Positions 51,716 to 63,291 of a stretch of DNA of 64,000 nucleotides are shown in pieces; the stretch's first letter is position 1; each line of letters opens with the position of its first letter. A program made the translations under genes and the position numbers. A model generated the notes under the pieces. The model saw only the letters and a list, made by a program, of their open reading frames with translations, was not told the origin of the DNA and ran no database searches. The stretch lies in the NCBI GenBank assembly GCA_934047225.1, contig OW203984.1, forward strand, positions 1,435,201 to 1,499,200, read 5' to 3'. The DNA is from Ypsolopha sequella (lineage: Eukaryota > Arthropoda > Insecta > Lepidoptera > Ypsolophidae).

Positions 51716-53789
51716 TGATAATAAATAATGATATAATGCAAAATGCCACTTTTTTAAATATGTAAATTTACAATAAATATACCAAATAACATAGACATAC
51801 TCAGTAAAAAATAAACAAACATAAATGCAACTTAATAGTATAAATAAACATACATCATTAAATACTTACTTATATACTACATAAATGTACTATATTGGAT
51901 ATTTAATTTTGAGGGGTATTCCGTGTGGAAAATTTTTTTACCTTTTGGATTGACAAAGGTAAGCGATTGCAAAGTCTTGCAGCGTGAACAGCAAATGCGT
52001 CATTGTAGAATCCAGTTTTTTTTTGCTGGAAGTGCCAAAGTTCTACTATTGCACAAACGCATATCACTACCGCGATCGGATAAAAATGTGAACCTTTCTT
52101 GCTAATAGACAGGAGAAGAGTATCAGGTACGTATCGATTTTAATGATTTTTCTCATCCTAAGTAATTTATTGTTCTTCAAATGTAATTTAAAATCAATAA
52201 TAGAAAGGGTAGAATTCGTTGCTTTAAAACTTTGGTCCACTGACGTTGATTTAACTACTCGTCTCTTTTGTTTTTTTGAATAGTAAGGCATCTGAAACAT
52301 TTCACAACTTCACACTTCTTACGAAAAAGAGACAAGATCATTATCACTTGAAGCAATCAAGTCGAAGAAACAGTTAACTGACTTAAACGGTTCACAAGGC
52401 AGCAATGGGCCTATTCCGTTTTGGTTATATCAACGCATATTCTGTTTCGAGATATTCAAACATTCAAACTCAAACTCAATTTATTAATAAAAGCTTAAAA
52501 ATTCTGTTTTACGCATCAACCGTTTTTATGAACATATTTTAGTACCAACCAAATCACTTCAATCACCAAATCAATCAGCCCACGATTGATGAAAGCTGTT
52601 AAGTTTAATTTAAATTGTTGTTGTATATTTTTCCCTAATAAATTTTATGTGTATATCGCTAAAACAATAGATGATAGTCCAAATCGTGGCAGATTTAGCC
52701 CTCTCAAGTGATGAATAAGTCAAACAAAGATGGTGACTTTTTCATTAAAATGTTCCGATTTGATTATGTGCATATATCGCATCTTATAACTGTTTGTCAC
52801 AATGCAACTTTAGAATCGGGACAACAGGCTGAACACGGACAACGAAACGTAGCGCAAAACGGAATACACCCCATATCTTAACTCATTTCATACCACTTTC
52901 ATACATATTCATTACCCTCGCCGAGACAGGTTAAGGCGAGGGCACACTACACGACAGATGTTAATGTAAAGCCGCGTTATTGTTTTAATCGTAACTCATC
53001 GAGGGCCGTTTATCTCGACGATGTATTGCCAGTAATTGCTAGTTACGTGTTACAGGTAGCGTTGGCAATGAAAGTCTTAAAATTTTAATGCAACCCAAGA
53101 ATTGTAGTACTAAAAGTACAGACTACAGATTCGTACAATCCTGATAGGCCGGTTTCGCTTGTTTCACATTCATCAATTGGAGTTATAACAAGCTCTATAT
53201 ATCCCTAGTGCTTTTAACTTAGCTTGTTTTTATAACCAAATATTTAAATCCAATAGAATCCTTCTTTAAATGTTTGGTATCTACAATGCTTTTAGGTTGC
53301 TTTAAAATTTTGAGAGACAGACAGTCAACCTAGTATGTGAACAAATAATTATAAATATTTGTTGGGCATTAAAATAGATTGCTAATTAATCTTTGTGTTA
53401 TGTTGCTTATATTTTGAAACCTCGTAAAATCATTACAAAATCAGTCCAGGAGATACCTAAATGAATAAGATACGATGAAATTTATGAAATCGGTTACTAA
53501 ACGATTAATACGATGCAAGAAATACATGGCAAAACATAAACTCTTTATGGTAACCTTTATTTATTAGCCTGTATAATTTTATTTATTAGCCATCACCTTA
53601 AATGGACAAGAAGTTTTAAATTGCCTTGCGAAATATATTATTGACCGTGCATTAAAACAACTGGCAGATGTATTAATAATTTTAACATATTCATTAGGCT
53701 GTCGAATAAATTATTCTTTATTTATTCAACGCGATAGCAAAAAAGATATCAAAAAGTTTGTACGGATAGAAGCGTGAGCATGCCGATAG
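51716..53789. other. 2-kb spacer
   Basis: No supported gene. 52940-53065 (CGACAGATGTTAATGTAAAG, CATCGAGGGCCGTTTATCTC, CAGTAATTGCTAGTTACGTG) has balanced composition and no repeat in the window; it is the most plausible candidate here for conserved noncoding DNA. Confidence 0.3.
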
Positions 53790-53940
53790 TTTTGATAACA
53801 AAACATACATTTTGATAACAAAACATACATTTTGATAACAAAACATACATTTTGATAACAAAACATACATTTTGATAACAAAACATATATTTTGATAACA
53901 AAACATACATTTTCATGACAAAACATACATTTTCATGACA
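53790..53940. repeat. Tandem array, 20-bp unit, about 7.5 copies
   Basis: Unit TTTTGATAACAAAACATACA; the last copies read TTTTCATGAC. Overlapping minus-strand frames (FVIKMYVLLSKC repeats) result from the array. Confidence 0.9.
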
Positions 53941-53944
53941 TGAA

Positions 53945-54075
53945 TCCCCAAGCTGTTTCTCAGAGCAAGTCACGGTCCAAACACCTACACCCATGTTTCT
54001 CCGACGACGGTTGTTACGTCCCAGAGTGATGGGTGGTGAGTACTTCGGGCACAAATACAGACCCACAACGCACAT
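53945..54075 (-). repeat. SINE family S2, tail only
   Basis: GCAAGTCACGGTCCAAACAC, GTTACGTCCCAGAGTGATGG and ACTTCGGGCACAAATACAGA match the tail region of the copies at 10735 and 35285; the tRNA-like head is missing. Confidence 0.5.
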
Positions 54076-54261
54076 AGACGGCGGTAGACTAACAAGACTT
54101 GTAAGCTCCAAGATATATGATGTAAGTCAGAACCAAGTTTCAATTACCGTTTGTGCGAAATACGAAAAAAATGTCTATGTCCATATACCTGTTCAAGAAC
54201 AACCGCGAGTTAATTAGTATAGGAAGTCTGAATGTTAGGTAGTTTGACTAGTTCGCGTATT

Positions 54262-54325
54262 TCACAGAATTCATCACTTACAAGGTCTCCAGTATGAATT
54301 TGCCTTTATCAATTAAAGTCACCTT
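54262..54325. repeat. Family Q right end
   Basis: TCATCACTTACAAGGTCTCC, AGTATGAATTTGCC and AAAGTCACCTTATA follow the order of the right arm at 5001..5270. The left arm is absent. Confidence 0.5.
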
Positions 54326-54584
54326 ATACAGGTTGGAAAAAATACCGTGGTTGGAGGGAAAGTGCCCTAAATATTGATGATAGCAAATTTTACTGAACGG
54401 AAACAAAAAAAATGTAACCTTAAACGGATCTCAAACTAAAATCAGTCAGTCAGTATTCAGTCAGTCAGTATTCAGACAGCTTGAGCGCAACGTTTCAAAT
54501 CTTCATTCATCACGACGTGGAATTGTCTAACAGCGCAGCGTTCGTATACCTGGATAGTTATAATTCAGATTACTCTTAAGAGGC

Positions 54585-54957
54585 TATGCGAATTTTATTT
54601 TTGTCACTATCACTCCAAGCGAAAAATCGCGCAGTGCGAGAGGGGAGGTTTCAGGGCAAAAGAGAAAAGAGTTGGTTTAATATTTTTATTAAAAAAACTA
54701 AACTAGCTAGCAAAATTTCCAAAATTGAAAATCTAGATATTGTTGAAAGCCATCTAATTAAATATTTATGTTTGAGTTCTGTACATGGCTGCTACTCGTT
54801 AAACGAGGAGAAACAGTGTGTTAGAAAACCTCATTTCAACAATTGTTTCTATCGAGGAAAGTTTATCCAAACATGTTTTCCAAAATCAAATCCCTAGATT
54901 ATATAGTCAAAATGCATATACCAGAAACTGATTATAATTTTCCGAACTCTTCGCCGT
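54585..54957 (+). repeat. Family T copy adjoining the LINE
   Basis: Similar to 2696..3063 and 25245..25540 (GCGCAGTGCGAGAGGGGAGG, CCATCTAATTAAATATTTAT, CCTAGATTATATAGTCAA). It ends CTTCGCCGTATGG exactly where the reverse transcriptase similarity begins. The open frame inside it (54586-54897) is not gene-like. Confidence 0.55.
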
Positions 54958-56861
54958 ATGGCATCAAAAATATGCTGCCAAAATATCCTCCCTAAACTTA
55001 CTGAATTATTCCAGCCTTATCAGCTAGGCTTCGGCTCTAAGGGAGGCTGCGAGGCAGCCGTTCATGCCATGCGGACATACATCGAAAACAATGGAGGTGA
55101 GGTGGTGCTCAAGGTGGACATAAAAAACGCGTTCAACTCGGTGGATCGGGGCGCCCTGCTTTCCGAAGTAAAAGAAATCATTCCAGAAATCTACAACTAC
55201 ATTTGGCAATGTTATGGCTCTCCATCAAAATTATTATACAGAGATAATGTTTTAGAATCAGCAGTTGGCTGTCAGCAGGGCGACCCACTCGGGCCAGCGA
55301 TATTCAGCCTCGCTATCAATAAACTAATTAATTCTTTAAATTCAAAATTAAACATTTGGTATCTCGACGACGGCACCCTGGGAGGTGATGCAAATACAGT
55401 TCTGAACGATTTAAAAACAATAACTCAGTCTTTCCAATCTATAGGTTTGGTTTTAAATTTCTCAAAATGTGAACTTTTCATCTCTGAGAGAATAAGTACC
55501 CGATTCAACAAAAATCGTAAACGATTTTAATAATTTGGCTCCGAATATCAAAATTCTAGACAAAAAATCACTTCGTCTCTTAGGTGCTCCAGTCCTCGAA
55601 GATGCCATGCCCCAATATTTGGATGACCAATTATCTAAATTCAACGACACATTTCCGCATCTTGAAAAAATTTCCTCCCATATGGCATATCAAATTATCC
55701 GGTTTTGTCTATTCGTCCCTAAATTCACATATGTTATAAGATGTTCACCAATATTTAAATGTGAATCACTTCTCACAGAAGTCGACAATATGATTAAATT
55801 GGCATTAACCAAAATTCTAAATTGCCACATCACAGACAGGTCCTGGCTCCAGGCTTCCTTACCGATTCGATTTGGAGGACTGGGCATCAGATCAACAAAG
55901 AGCATTGCGCTTCCTGCCTTTTTGTCTTCTGTCCACAGCACGGAGACCTTGTATAAAAAAATTATCCTTGGGTGATATTGAGGTCTCGTGCTGTGGGGAA
56001 GCCAGGGAGACATGGTCGCAAGCTTGTCCGGGTGAAGATCCACCTCAAAATTTAACAGTTCAACGGCAATGGGACGAGCCGCTCTGCAAAATTAAACAAA
56101 AACAACTATTAGAAACCTGCATCAGCGACACAGAGCGGGCACGTCTCCTTGCCGTCTCAGAACGTGAGTCGGGATACTGGTTACGGGCTCTCCCTTCGCC
56201 TAAAATAGGCACACTTATGGATGATATTTCTTTTGGCACCGCCATCGGCCTGCGGCTAGGCACGATCTTAGCACATCCACATCGCTGCCCCTGTGGAACC
56301 GACGTTGACCAATACGGCCACCACGGGCTCTCGTGTCGACGCAGCGCTGGCCGTCTCTCCCGCCATGCCAGCCTAAATGACATCATCCGGAGGGCCCTTG
56401 TCACCGTCAATACACCGTGCACTCTTGAACCAAAGGGGATTGTACGAGACGATGGCAAGAGGCCTGATGGTATGTCATTAATTCCTTGGAAACATGGGCG
56501 TCCGCTAGTGTGGGACGCTACATGCGTCGACACACTGGCGGCCTCCTATGTTAGACAAACTTGTAAAGCTGCTGGTGCGGCGGCGGATTCGGCCGAAAGC
56601 AACAAACGGCGCATATATGTCAGCTTAGATAGCTGCTACATGTTTATGCCGTTTGGCGTCGAGACTTTGGGCCCGTGGGGTCCAGAGGCAAGAAAATTAT
56701 TTAAGGAACTGTCATCGCGCCTGGTCAACGTCTCGGGTGACCAGAGGGCTAGTGCTTACCTCGGCCAGAGAATAAGTCTGGCCATCCAGAGAGGTAATGT
56801 AGCCAGCATTCTGGGCACCTTAACAAGGGACAGCGATCTGGATCCAGTTTTTTATTTGTAA
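54958..56861 (+). pseudogene. Non-LTR retrotransposon ORF: reverse transcriptase plus R2-like endonuclease, truncated and frameshifted
   Basis: Three frames carry one protein. 54958-55530: RT with Asp54 in LKVDIKNAFN, QQGDPLGP (106-113) and YLDD (135-138). 55535-55975: RT thumb-side region (RFGGLGIRS). From about 55960 to 56861: a C-terminal domain with CPCG...HHGLSC...H (Cys139, Cys141, His150, Cys155 in the last frame) and a PD-(D/E)xK-like pair, KRPDG and WDATCVD, as in restriction-type endonucleases of R2-group elements. The shifts fall at or near A-runs (55510-55514 and 55955-55961). The 5' part, including any N-terminal DNA-binding fingers, is missing. A short 3'UTR with AATAAA (56927) follows. 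RT would copy the element at the nicked target. The clade (R2, R4, Hero or other) is not resolved. Confidence 0.8.
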
Positions 56862-56963
56862 TAGGTTTATTTTATTTATAGGATAGTTTTAAGTTTTTAT
56901 TATGTTATATAAGTTTTTGTGTTTTGAATAAATATAATTCACATTTAAAAATAAAAAGTATGA
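56862..56963 (+). other. 3'UTR of the truncated non-LTR element
   Basis: TTTTGAATAAATATAATTCA then an A-rich stretch, ending where the 86-bp array begins. Confidence 0.5.
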
Positions 56964-57307
56964 TTAATACGAATCATACTCAACTCAATACAATTTCACA
57001 GCTGAGCTCTTTTGGTCCTTCAACCCAACCTATCATTCACAATCACCCATTAATACGAATCATACTCAACTCAATACAATTTCACAGCTGAACTCTTTTT
57101 GTCCTTCAACCCAACCTATCATTCATAATCACCCATTAATACGAATCATACTCAACTCAATACAATTTCACAGCTGAGCTCTTTTTGTCCTTCAACCCAA
57201 CCTATCATTCACAATCACCCATTAATACGAATCATACTCAACTCAATACAATTTCACAGCTGAGCTCTTTTGGTCCTTCAACCCAACCTATCATTCACAA
57301 TCACCCA
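56964..57307 (+). repeat. Tandem array, 86-bp unit, 4 copies
   Basis: Units start with TTAATACGAATCATACTCAA at 56964, 57050, 57136 and 57222. Differences are few (GAGCTC/GAACTC, TTTGG/TTTTG, one C/T). Confidence 0.9.
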
Positions 57308-58029
57308 TTAATCCTCTACCCAGTGAAAGTATCGAGCTCATAAAATAAATCAATGCCTACAATAAGCTATTAAAGTTGTTGCCTGATTATGTAGACTAAA
57401 CAAAATGATAGTGAAATACAAATGTTGTTTACAAGAAACTTTCAAAACTATCTAAACAAACATTTATTTATTTATTTATTCATTCTTACAGGCTAGCCTA
57501 ATTTGATAGATATGTATATTTACAAACACAAATCTTACTTACTACAAACCTTATAAATAACAATTGAAATAATTCTACAATAACAGCTCCTTGTAGCACA
57601 GCACAAATAACGCTGTTCTCGTGAACTCATTCCAAACAACATAGAATATATCAGTTATGTCCGAAACATGATTGTACAAGTAAGTTAGTTCATGCGCGCG
57701 GCACCAGCAGCAGCGGCGCGGCGGACAGCGCGGTGGCGGCGCTTGACGTACCCATCTGGCACGCACACATTACAATCCTACCCACTAGTACTTTGTGCAC
57801 ATAATATACCAGAGCGATGTCCCTCCTTACTCTAAGTTCATTATACCCTACCATTCTCAGAATAAAAAGGCTACGGTACATAAGTGGGTAAAACGGATAC
57901 ATCCGTACTGCCGCAAATACAGATATCGAACGAATTTATTTTGTATCTGCTCCAACATGAGCCGATACTAGAGACTAGAGAGACAGCGCCAATGCGCGAA
58001 AAAACATAAAAACATATCGTCACGATATG
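57308..58029. other. Spacer with a GC-rich patch
   Basis: 57695-57750 (GGCACCAGCAGCAGCGGCGC, GGTGGCGGCGC) is CpG-rich. No exon is supported. Confidence 0.3.
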
Positions 58030-58275
58030 AATCTGTGAAATGCAAGATACAGTCCACGATTATAATAAATAACTATTTATTAAGTCCCAAATGTGATGAT
58101 GGGTGGTTGATGACCTTTATCGTCGTTCTTCCGGCATAAATGGACCAAGGCACGTTGACCTTCCGAAGCACGCAGACCGAACAAAAGTTAATAATGTGCA
58201 CCGTGACGATTGAACCCACGACCTCTGGGTAAGCAGGCGAACACTCCAACCACTCGGCCACAGAAGTGGTCACAA
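58030..58275 (-). repeat. tRNA-headed SINE, family S2, copy 4
   Basis: Minus strand: GACCACTTCTGTGGCCGAGT (A-box TGGCCGAGTGG), GAGGTCGTGGGTTCAATCGT (B-box-like), then CGGTCTGCGTGCTTCGGAAG and CTGTATCTTGCATTTCACAG. The most complete member of the family here. Confidence 0.7.
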
Positions 58276-58350
58276 AATTATGAATTTATAAGTTATTATA
58301 GCTAAAAGTGCATTTAAATACTCGTAGTTGCAAAATATGTGTTTCTCTTC

Positions 58351-58530
58351 TACCGTCTGTGACTGTCTTGCACCGTCTGTGGCTGTCTTGTGCCGTCTGT
58401 GTCTGTCTCGTACCGTCTTTGGCTGCCTTGTACCGTCTGTGGCTGTCTTGTACTGTTTGTGGCTGTCTTGTACCGTCTGTGGCTGTCTTGTACTGTTTGT
58501 GGCTGTCTTGTACCGTCTGTGGCTGTCTTG
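58351..58530 (+). repeat. Tandem array, 20-bp unit, 9 copies
   Basis: Unit TACCGTCTGTGGCTGTCTTG with variants (TACTGTTTGT, CACCGTCTGT, TACCGTCTTT). All three plus-strand frames stay open across it, a product of the repeat. Confidence 0.9.
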
Positions 58531-59552
58531 TTGGGTTTACAGCAAATAATATTTTTGCATTTAATCCACCTGTTGATACAAGTACATTTTTTGTCAAGTT
58601 ACTTATTATAACTATGGCATAGAAAAATTGGTTTAGCCCATGATGTAGGCATATTTTTAAAGCGACTGATATTTTGCATTTACTGATTTTTTAAACTGCG
58701 TATTTTTGTAGCTAAAAAATACAATTTTAGTTTTTTTTTATTTACGCACTATCAGATACCCCACAGCGTTGTTTGCGTGATCCCTTTTCGTTCGATTTTG
58801 TGACAGTTTTCTAAAATCCGTTTTATCTACGTCATACAAGGAACACACAGTCCAAATTTTATGTTCCTTGGTCCAGCCGTTTGGTCTAGGCGTTAATAGA
58901 TCAGTCTTTCTAAATTTGTCGAATTCTAAAGCAATCTTCCAGAAGACTTCATTACATCATGCGTTACTCTGTGTCCCAAGATTACTGCTTCATTGGCCTA
59001 TACTCAAGGGTTTGATCAGGTACCGACAGCGAACGTGAAAGGCGGTAATCGAACCTGATTTAATACTAATTGTTGTGTGTGGGTCACGATCTTTATTTTG
59101 CTTACCTTTAAAGCCTGAACTGAAATCTGATGGAATGAACCTTGTGACAGTTTTACTGTTACTGAGTTTAAGATTTTATAAATCCAATCATGTGAGTCTT
59201 TTAAGGAGACAACTTCATGTATAAGGGAAAAAAAATGTCTTTACTCTTCTGCACCCTCCAGCACGTGCTATAGTTAGAGCGTTTTCCCATTCTACTTGCT
59301 CTTTTTCAATAAATGCGGTAAGCTTTTATATGACATGACTGTAGAAAGTGCAGTAGGATAGATAAACACTGTAACTATGGCGCATGCTAGGAGAGTGGTC
59401 ATATCCACAAAGTTTTCATAAATTAAATTAAATTAAAATTAAAATTAAAATTCATTTATTTCAAGTTACTAAGACTCATATTGGAATAAAACATAATGAA
59501 ATACAATTCATAGAATCGTAATTCATCATTATCATTTTGAGATAAGAACTGA
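58531..59552. other. Spacer with a repeat tail
   Basis: 58840-58920 (ATTTTATGTTCCTTGGTCCA, GGCGTTAATAGATCAGTC) resembles a tail common in lepidopteran repeats. 59425-59455 is an AATTAAA-type simple repeat. Confidence 0.35.
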
Positions 59553-59622
59553 TTTTATATGTATTGTTAATTTTATATGTATTGTTAATTTTGTGTGTAT
59601 TGTTAATTTTGTGTGTATTTTA
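59553..59622 (+). repeat. Tandem array, 18-bp unit, almost 4 copies
   Basis: TTTTATATGTATTGTTAA twice, then TTTTGTGTGTATTGTTAA and a partial fourth. Confidence 0.8.
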
Positions 59623-59934
59623 TTTAATTTGGTTAAGATAATGATAAATATGATACTGTGGTTTAAAAAACGAATTTTGAACTACCTATTTAGTATATTG
59701 TTAGAGATAATTACAGAAATGTTCACCAAAATCTTAAAATATATTATAACACGATATTGTAAATACGTCTTAAAAAACAACAAATATTGTTAATCTACAA
59801 TCCATAAATTAAAGGCAGCGGCTTCTTCGATAGTACCCATACATACTTTTTTATTAGGTTAGATTTTTTATTTTTTTATTTATTTTTGTCAATTTCATTG
59901 TGACTGACGCCGGACCCAGGATAGGGCCCGAAAC

Positions 59935-59981
59935 ATATCTCACATTAACTTGCGTGTTGTTCGCAAGTTAATGTGAGATAT
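59935..59981. other. Perfect 20-bp stem, 7-nt loop hairpin
   Basis: ATATCTCACATTAACTTGCG pairs exactly with CGCAAGTTAATGTGAGATAT; loop TGTTGTT. The size is miRNA-precursor-like only in the stem, which is short for that; it may also be a tiny palindromic insertion. Confidence 0.7.
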
Positions 59982-60169
59982 ATTTCAAACTACATTAAAG
60001 TATTTAATTTAGGTATCTATAGAACGTTTGTTTCAATCTTTTTTTTACTGTATGTACGGATACCAGGTGTAAATGGACAAGTACCTTCAAATAAAACCAC
60101 ATTATCTACTGATCATACTCGGAAAATTTACTAAAGATCCACGCAAATGAAAAAAAATGTTCTCTATAA

Positions 60170-60382
60170 AAAATTATCAGTAGGTTATTTAGTTAGTATA
60201 CAGCTAAATAAAGAACCTACTGATAACGTTCTCTATTCTTTGTACTAACTTACTAACTAAAAAACCTACTAATAACTTTCTCTATTCGCTTTACTATCTT
60301 ACTAACTAAAGAACTTACTAATAATGTTCTCTATTTTCTATACAAACTAAAAAATGTACTGATAATTTTCTATGGACAGGGA
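60170..60382. repeat. Imperfect tandem units of about 50 bp with dyad
   Basis: Units around AAGAACCTACTGATAACGTT / CTCTATT / ACTAACTTACTAACTAA recur about three times. TTATCAGTAGGTT at 60176 is the inverse of AACCTACTGATAA at 60217. Confidence 0.6.
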
Positions 60383-60876
60383 ACTTTTATTTTCATTTAC
60401 GCGGGTGAATCTATTTAAAAAGGTGATCAGTTAAGTATGTGGTTATATTAAAAGACACCTGTCTATCGACAGTATTGAGACCCGGTTTAAAATAATGTAG
60501 TGTCTAGATATCAAACAAGATGCAGTTCTGAAACAAATACTCAGTAATATCGGGTAACAATTCGCGACGATAAAATGTAATGCCCCGTAGAACGTGAAAC
60601 AATAACACGACAACACAATACTATCAATACTGGAAATGAGCTGAAGATAAATAAGGAAATGTGCTCTTTTCAACGAATAAGTTAAATGTATTGACGTAAA
60701 AGTATGCATTTTTTATGTCATTTTACACTTGACTATCCTGCTCACTGGGAGCGGGCCGCTCAGAAATCTCGCAATTTCAAGGTGTTCTTATTATTAAGAA
60801 GGATGGGTTTTTAATATGGCGGCCATTTTGTATCTCATTTTGTACGACGTTTATTTTGGTATAAGTTTTATTGTGT
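60383..60876. other. Spacer
   Basis: Includes AATATGGCGGCCATTTTG near 60816, a common insect repeat phrase. No gene. Confidence 0.3.
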
Positions 60877-61260
60877 TATACACCGTGTAATGATGACCTG
60901 CTCAGAAAATTAAACCACGTGTAGGGGATGTTATGAGGGTTCTTTGTACTAAATTTAATTTCGACATTCCTATTAATACATCTACAAATTAATAATTAAT
61001 TTAGTTTCGCTCACAAGTGCAACGTACTAACCACGTTTTTTTAACAGGCTTGAAAAATGCGATGTTGCCGCTTCGTGCAGGTTACTGACATGTAGTAATA
61101 CTGGAAGGGAAGGTGCACACTTGGAACACGATTTATTTTGTTCGAAAAAACAAATTTCTGTAAACAAAAGTATTTTCCCGAAATTGTTTTTTTATGGCTT
61201 TGTAGAGGTATTCCCTACATGTGGTTTCATTTTCTGAGCAGGTCATTATTACACCCTATA
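60877..61260. repeat. MITE with about 45-bp terminal inverted repeats (384 bp)
   Basis: Left GTGTAATGATGACCTGCTCA, GAAAATTAAACCACGTGTAG; right CTACATGTGGTTTCATTTTC, TGAGCAGGTCATTATTACAC. The interior has no frame. Outer bases read TATACACC and CCCTATA. Confidence 0.75.
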
Positions 61261-62584
61261 TTACTAGCTTTTGCTAATTAATTTAATTAGAATCTCATAA
61301 ATATTTGCATTTTTAACATTTACTATCACACGTGAGTCATAATTAGGTATTTTGCAATTTTATGTGTTGTAAGGTTTATGTTTATAAGATTTTTTTCTGT
61401 ATAATTAATAGTATTTTGTGAATAGTTTGTAGTATCTAAGAACTATCATATAAATTTATACGTAAAATGGTGACTTCTAAGTTCTTGTTTATGACAAATA
61501 CACAGAAATCACTGAACTCATCATTATTTCTAAATCGTGGCACAATCTTACGGGTTTGCAGTATTAATTATTAAATGAAACAACTCAACACTGCTATATA
61601 CTCGACAAGATATAACGTACAAATTAAAGCGATCAAAATTCGTTTATATACACACACCCTCACCCTCTCACACTTACAAACTCATTCTAAGTATGTACTT
61701 ACTTAATTTTCTTTTCTTGTAAACCATAGTTTAGTTTATTCACTTAATTTTGTATTTTTAGTTATAGGAGAGTGGGGTACAGGTATTTTCATACCCAATA
61801 AGAGATCTCAAACTCAATATATTTAATGTTTAAGCAAGCTAAAGAAATAAATAATTTTCATTTTCATACAGACCGACAGACGTTGGATTTTATATGGTTT
61901 ATTATCACGCGATCACTTTACAGAGGGTTTTTAGCATTGATGAAACTAAATGAGATGTATTTTATATACTTTAATATCGTCAACTGAAAAATAGGCCTTC
62001 TGTATGAACAAGCGCGACAGAGATAGAACGACGAGCTTCAACAATAGCGCGAGCGAGACAATAAGCGAGTCAAATCAGTCAGATCATTTGGACTTTGTTT
62101 ATAAGGACCACGCACGGGAAGCGCATACCGTATCTTCCTCCTTTTGTTTTTATCTAAGGTTTATTAAATAGACCACACAAAGGTTAAAATCGATCCAATA
62201 AAGCTCGCCACTCGTGCTCTATTCCTCGAGCCCACGCAATATGAGAATTTATCGAAGCATTCATAACGATATCTAAACGATTCCGAGAACATTGCAATTA
62301 CGTTGCAAAAGCGAGGTTGCTCAATATAAATATGCGTGCCAATGCGTCGATACGATACTGCTAACCGATATTGCGATCCTGAATCAGGATTCCAGAAAGT
62401 GATTTGTTTTCCATTTTAAAAAGTACTCAAAGATAGATTTTGCATACAAAGACATGCTTGTATTTTTATTACTTCAGCTAAATGTAGTAACGTGTGAACA
62501 CTCGCTTCCTGATGAACACATAAATAAATAGACAAAAATACACGATGCACATAAACTAACAAACATAAATCTAAAATAGTGGTT
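61261..62584. other. AT-rich spacer
   Basis: CACCCTCACCCTCTCACAC near 61655 is a simple tract; 62030-62075 (GCGCGAGCGAGACAATAAGC) is GC-richer. No exon or inverted repeat recognised. Confidence 0.3.
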
Positions 62585-62697
62585 TATGCTACAAGGGCGC
62601 AAAGGAATAAATTACGAGGACGATTTAAAACACGAGCGTAGCGAGTGTTTTAAACGTAACCGAGTAATTTATTGCTCTTACGCCCGTGTATCATACT
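62585..62697. repeat. Imperfect palindrome, about 56-bp arms without loop
   Basis: AATAAATTACGAGGACGATT and TTTAAAACACGAGCGTA at the left face GCGAGTGTTTTAAACGTAAC and CGAGTAATTTATTGC at the right. Confidence 0.6.
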
Positions 62698-63291
62698 ACG
62701 TTTTTCAATGCATAGTGTGAGGAAATAAAACAAATATAATTTTGTGAACTTTAAATTGTAATTGGCTCAAAAGGACTGTATCCAGAGCCGTTAAACAGTG
62801 GAAAAAAAGTATGACATTTATGGTACACAGGAAAGGCTGCAGGTTAGCCAACTATTGTAAATAAATTAAAAATAATAATAATAATAAAGCCCTAGGGCAA
62901 AATAATCGACTTTCTGTTCGGTTTTGATGCATAAAAAATGGGCCTTTACGAGCACATGCATTGAAAGTGACTTTACACTTATATTTAATTTTATCTGCAC
63001 CGCGAAACATGACATGTTCCAATTTCTTCTCGAAATTATTCTCAAATGAGCAAATGTCTACATTCGGCGACCGTGTACTTAACTTAGCTGATACTAATAC
63101 AACTTACAGTAGTTAAAAACTAAAATTAACAACAGATTTTGATCTCATGAAAACTATGCACAAATGTTTTCAAACTTAAAACTTAAACTTCAAATGAACT
63201 GAAATATGAAATGAATTATATTTATTTATGTAATGTGGGTATGCCAGATGTATACGTCTGATATATTTATTACAGATCGGTTTTAAGATCG
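62698..63291. other. Spacer
   Basis: A short AATAATAATAATAAAG tract at 62871 is present; nothing else. Confidence 0.3.

Noticed and set aside
53718..54111. Overlapping minus-strand frames with MYVLLSKC repeats
   Set aside because: By-product of a 20-bp array; several phases are open at once.
54586..54897. 103-residue plus-strand frame before the LINE
   Set aside because: It lies in a family T repeat and has no RT or zinc-finger motif.
58286..58622. Frames on both strands with repeated CLVPSVAVLY or QDSHRR words
   Set aside because: All phases remain open across a 20-bp array, so no coding signal.
59593..59793. 66-residue hydrophobic frame
   Set aside because: AT-rich, partly in an 18-bp array, non-specific composition.
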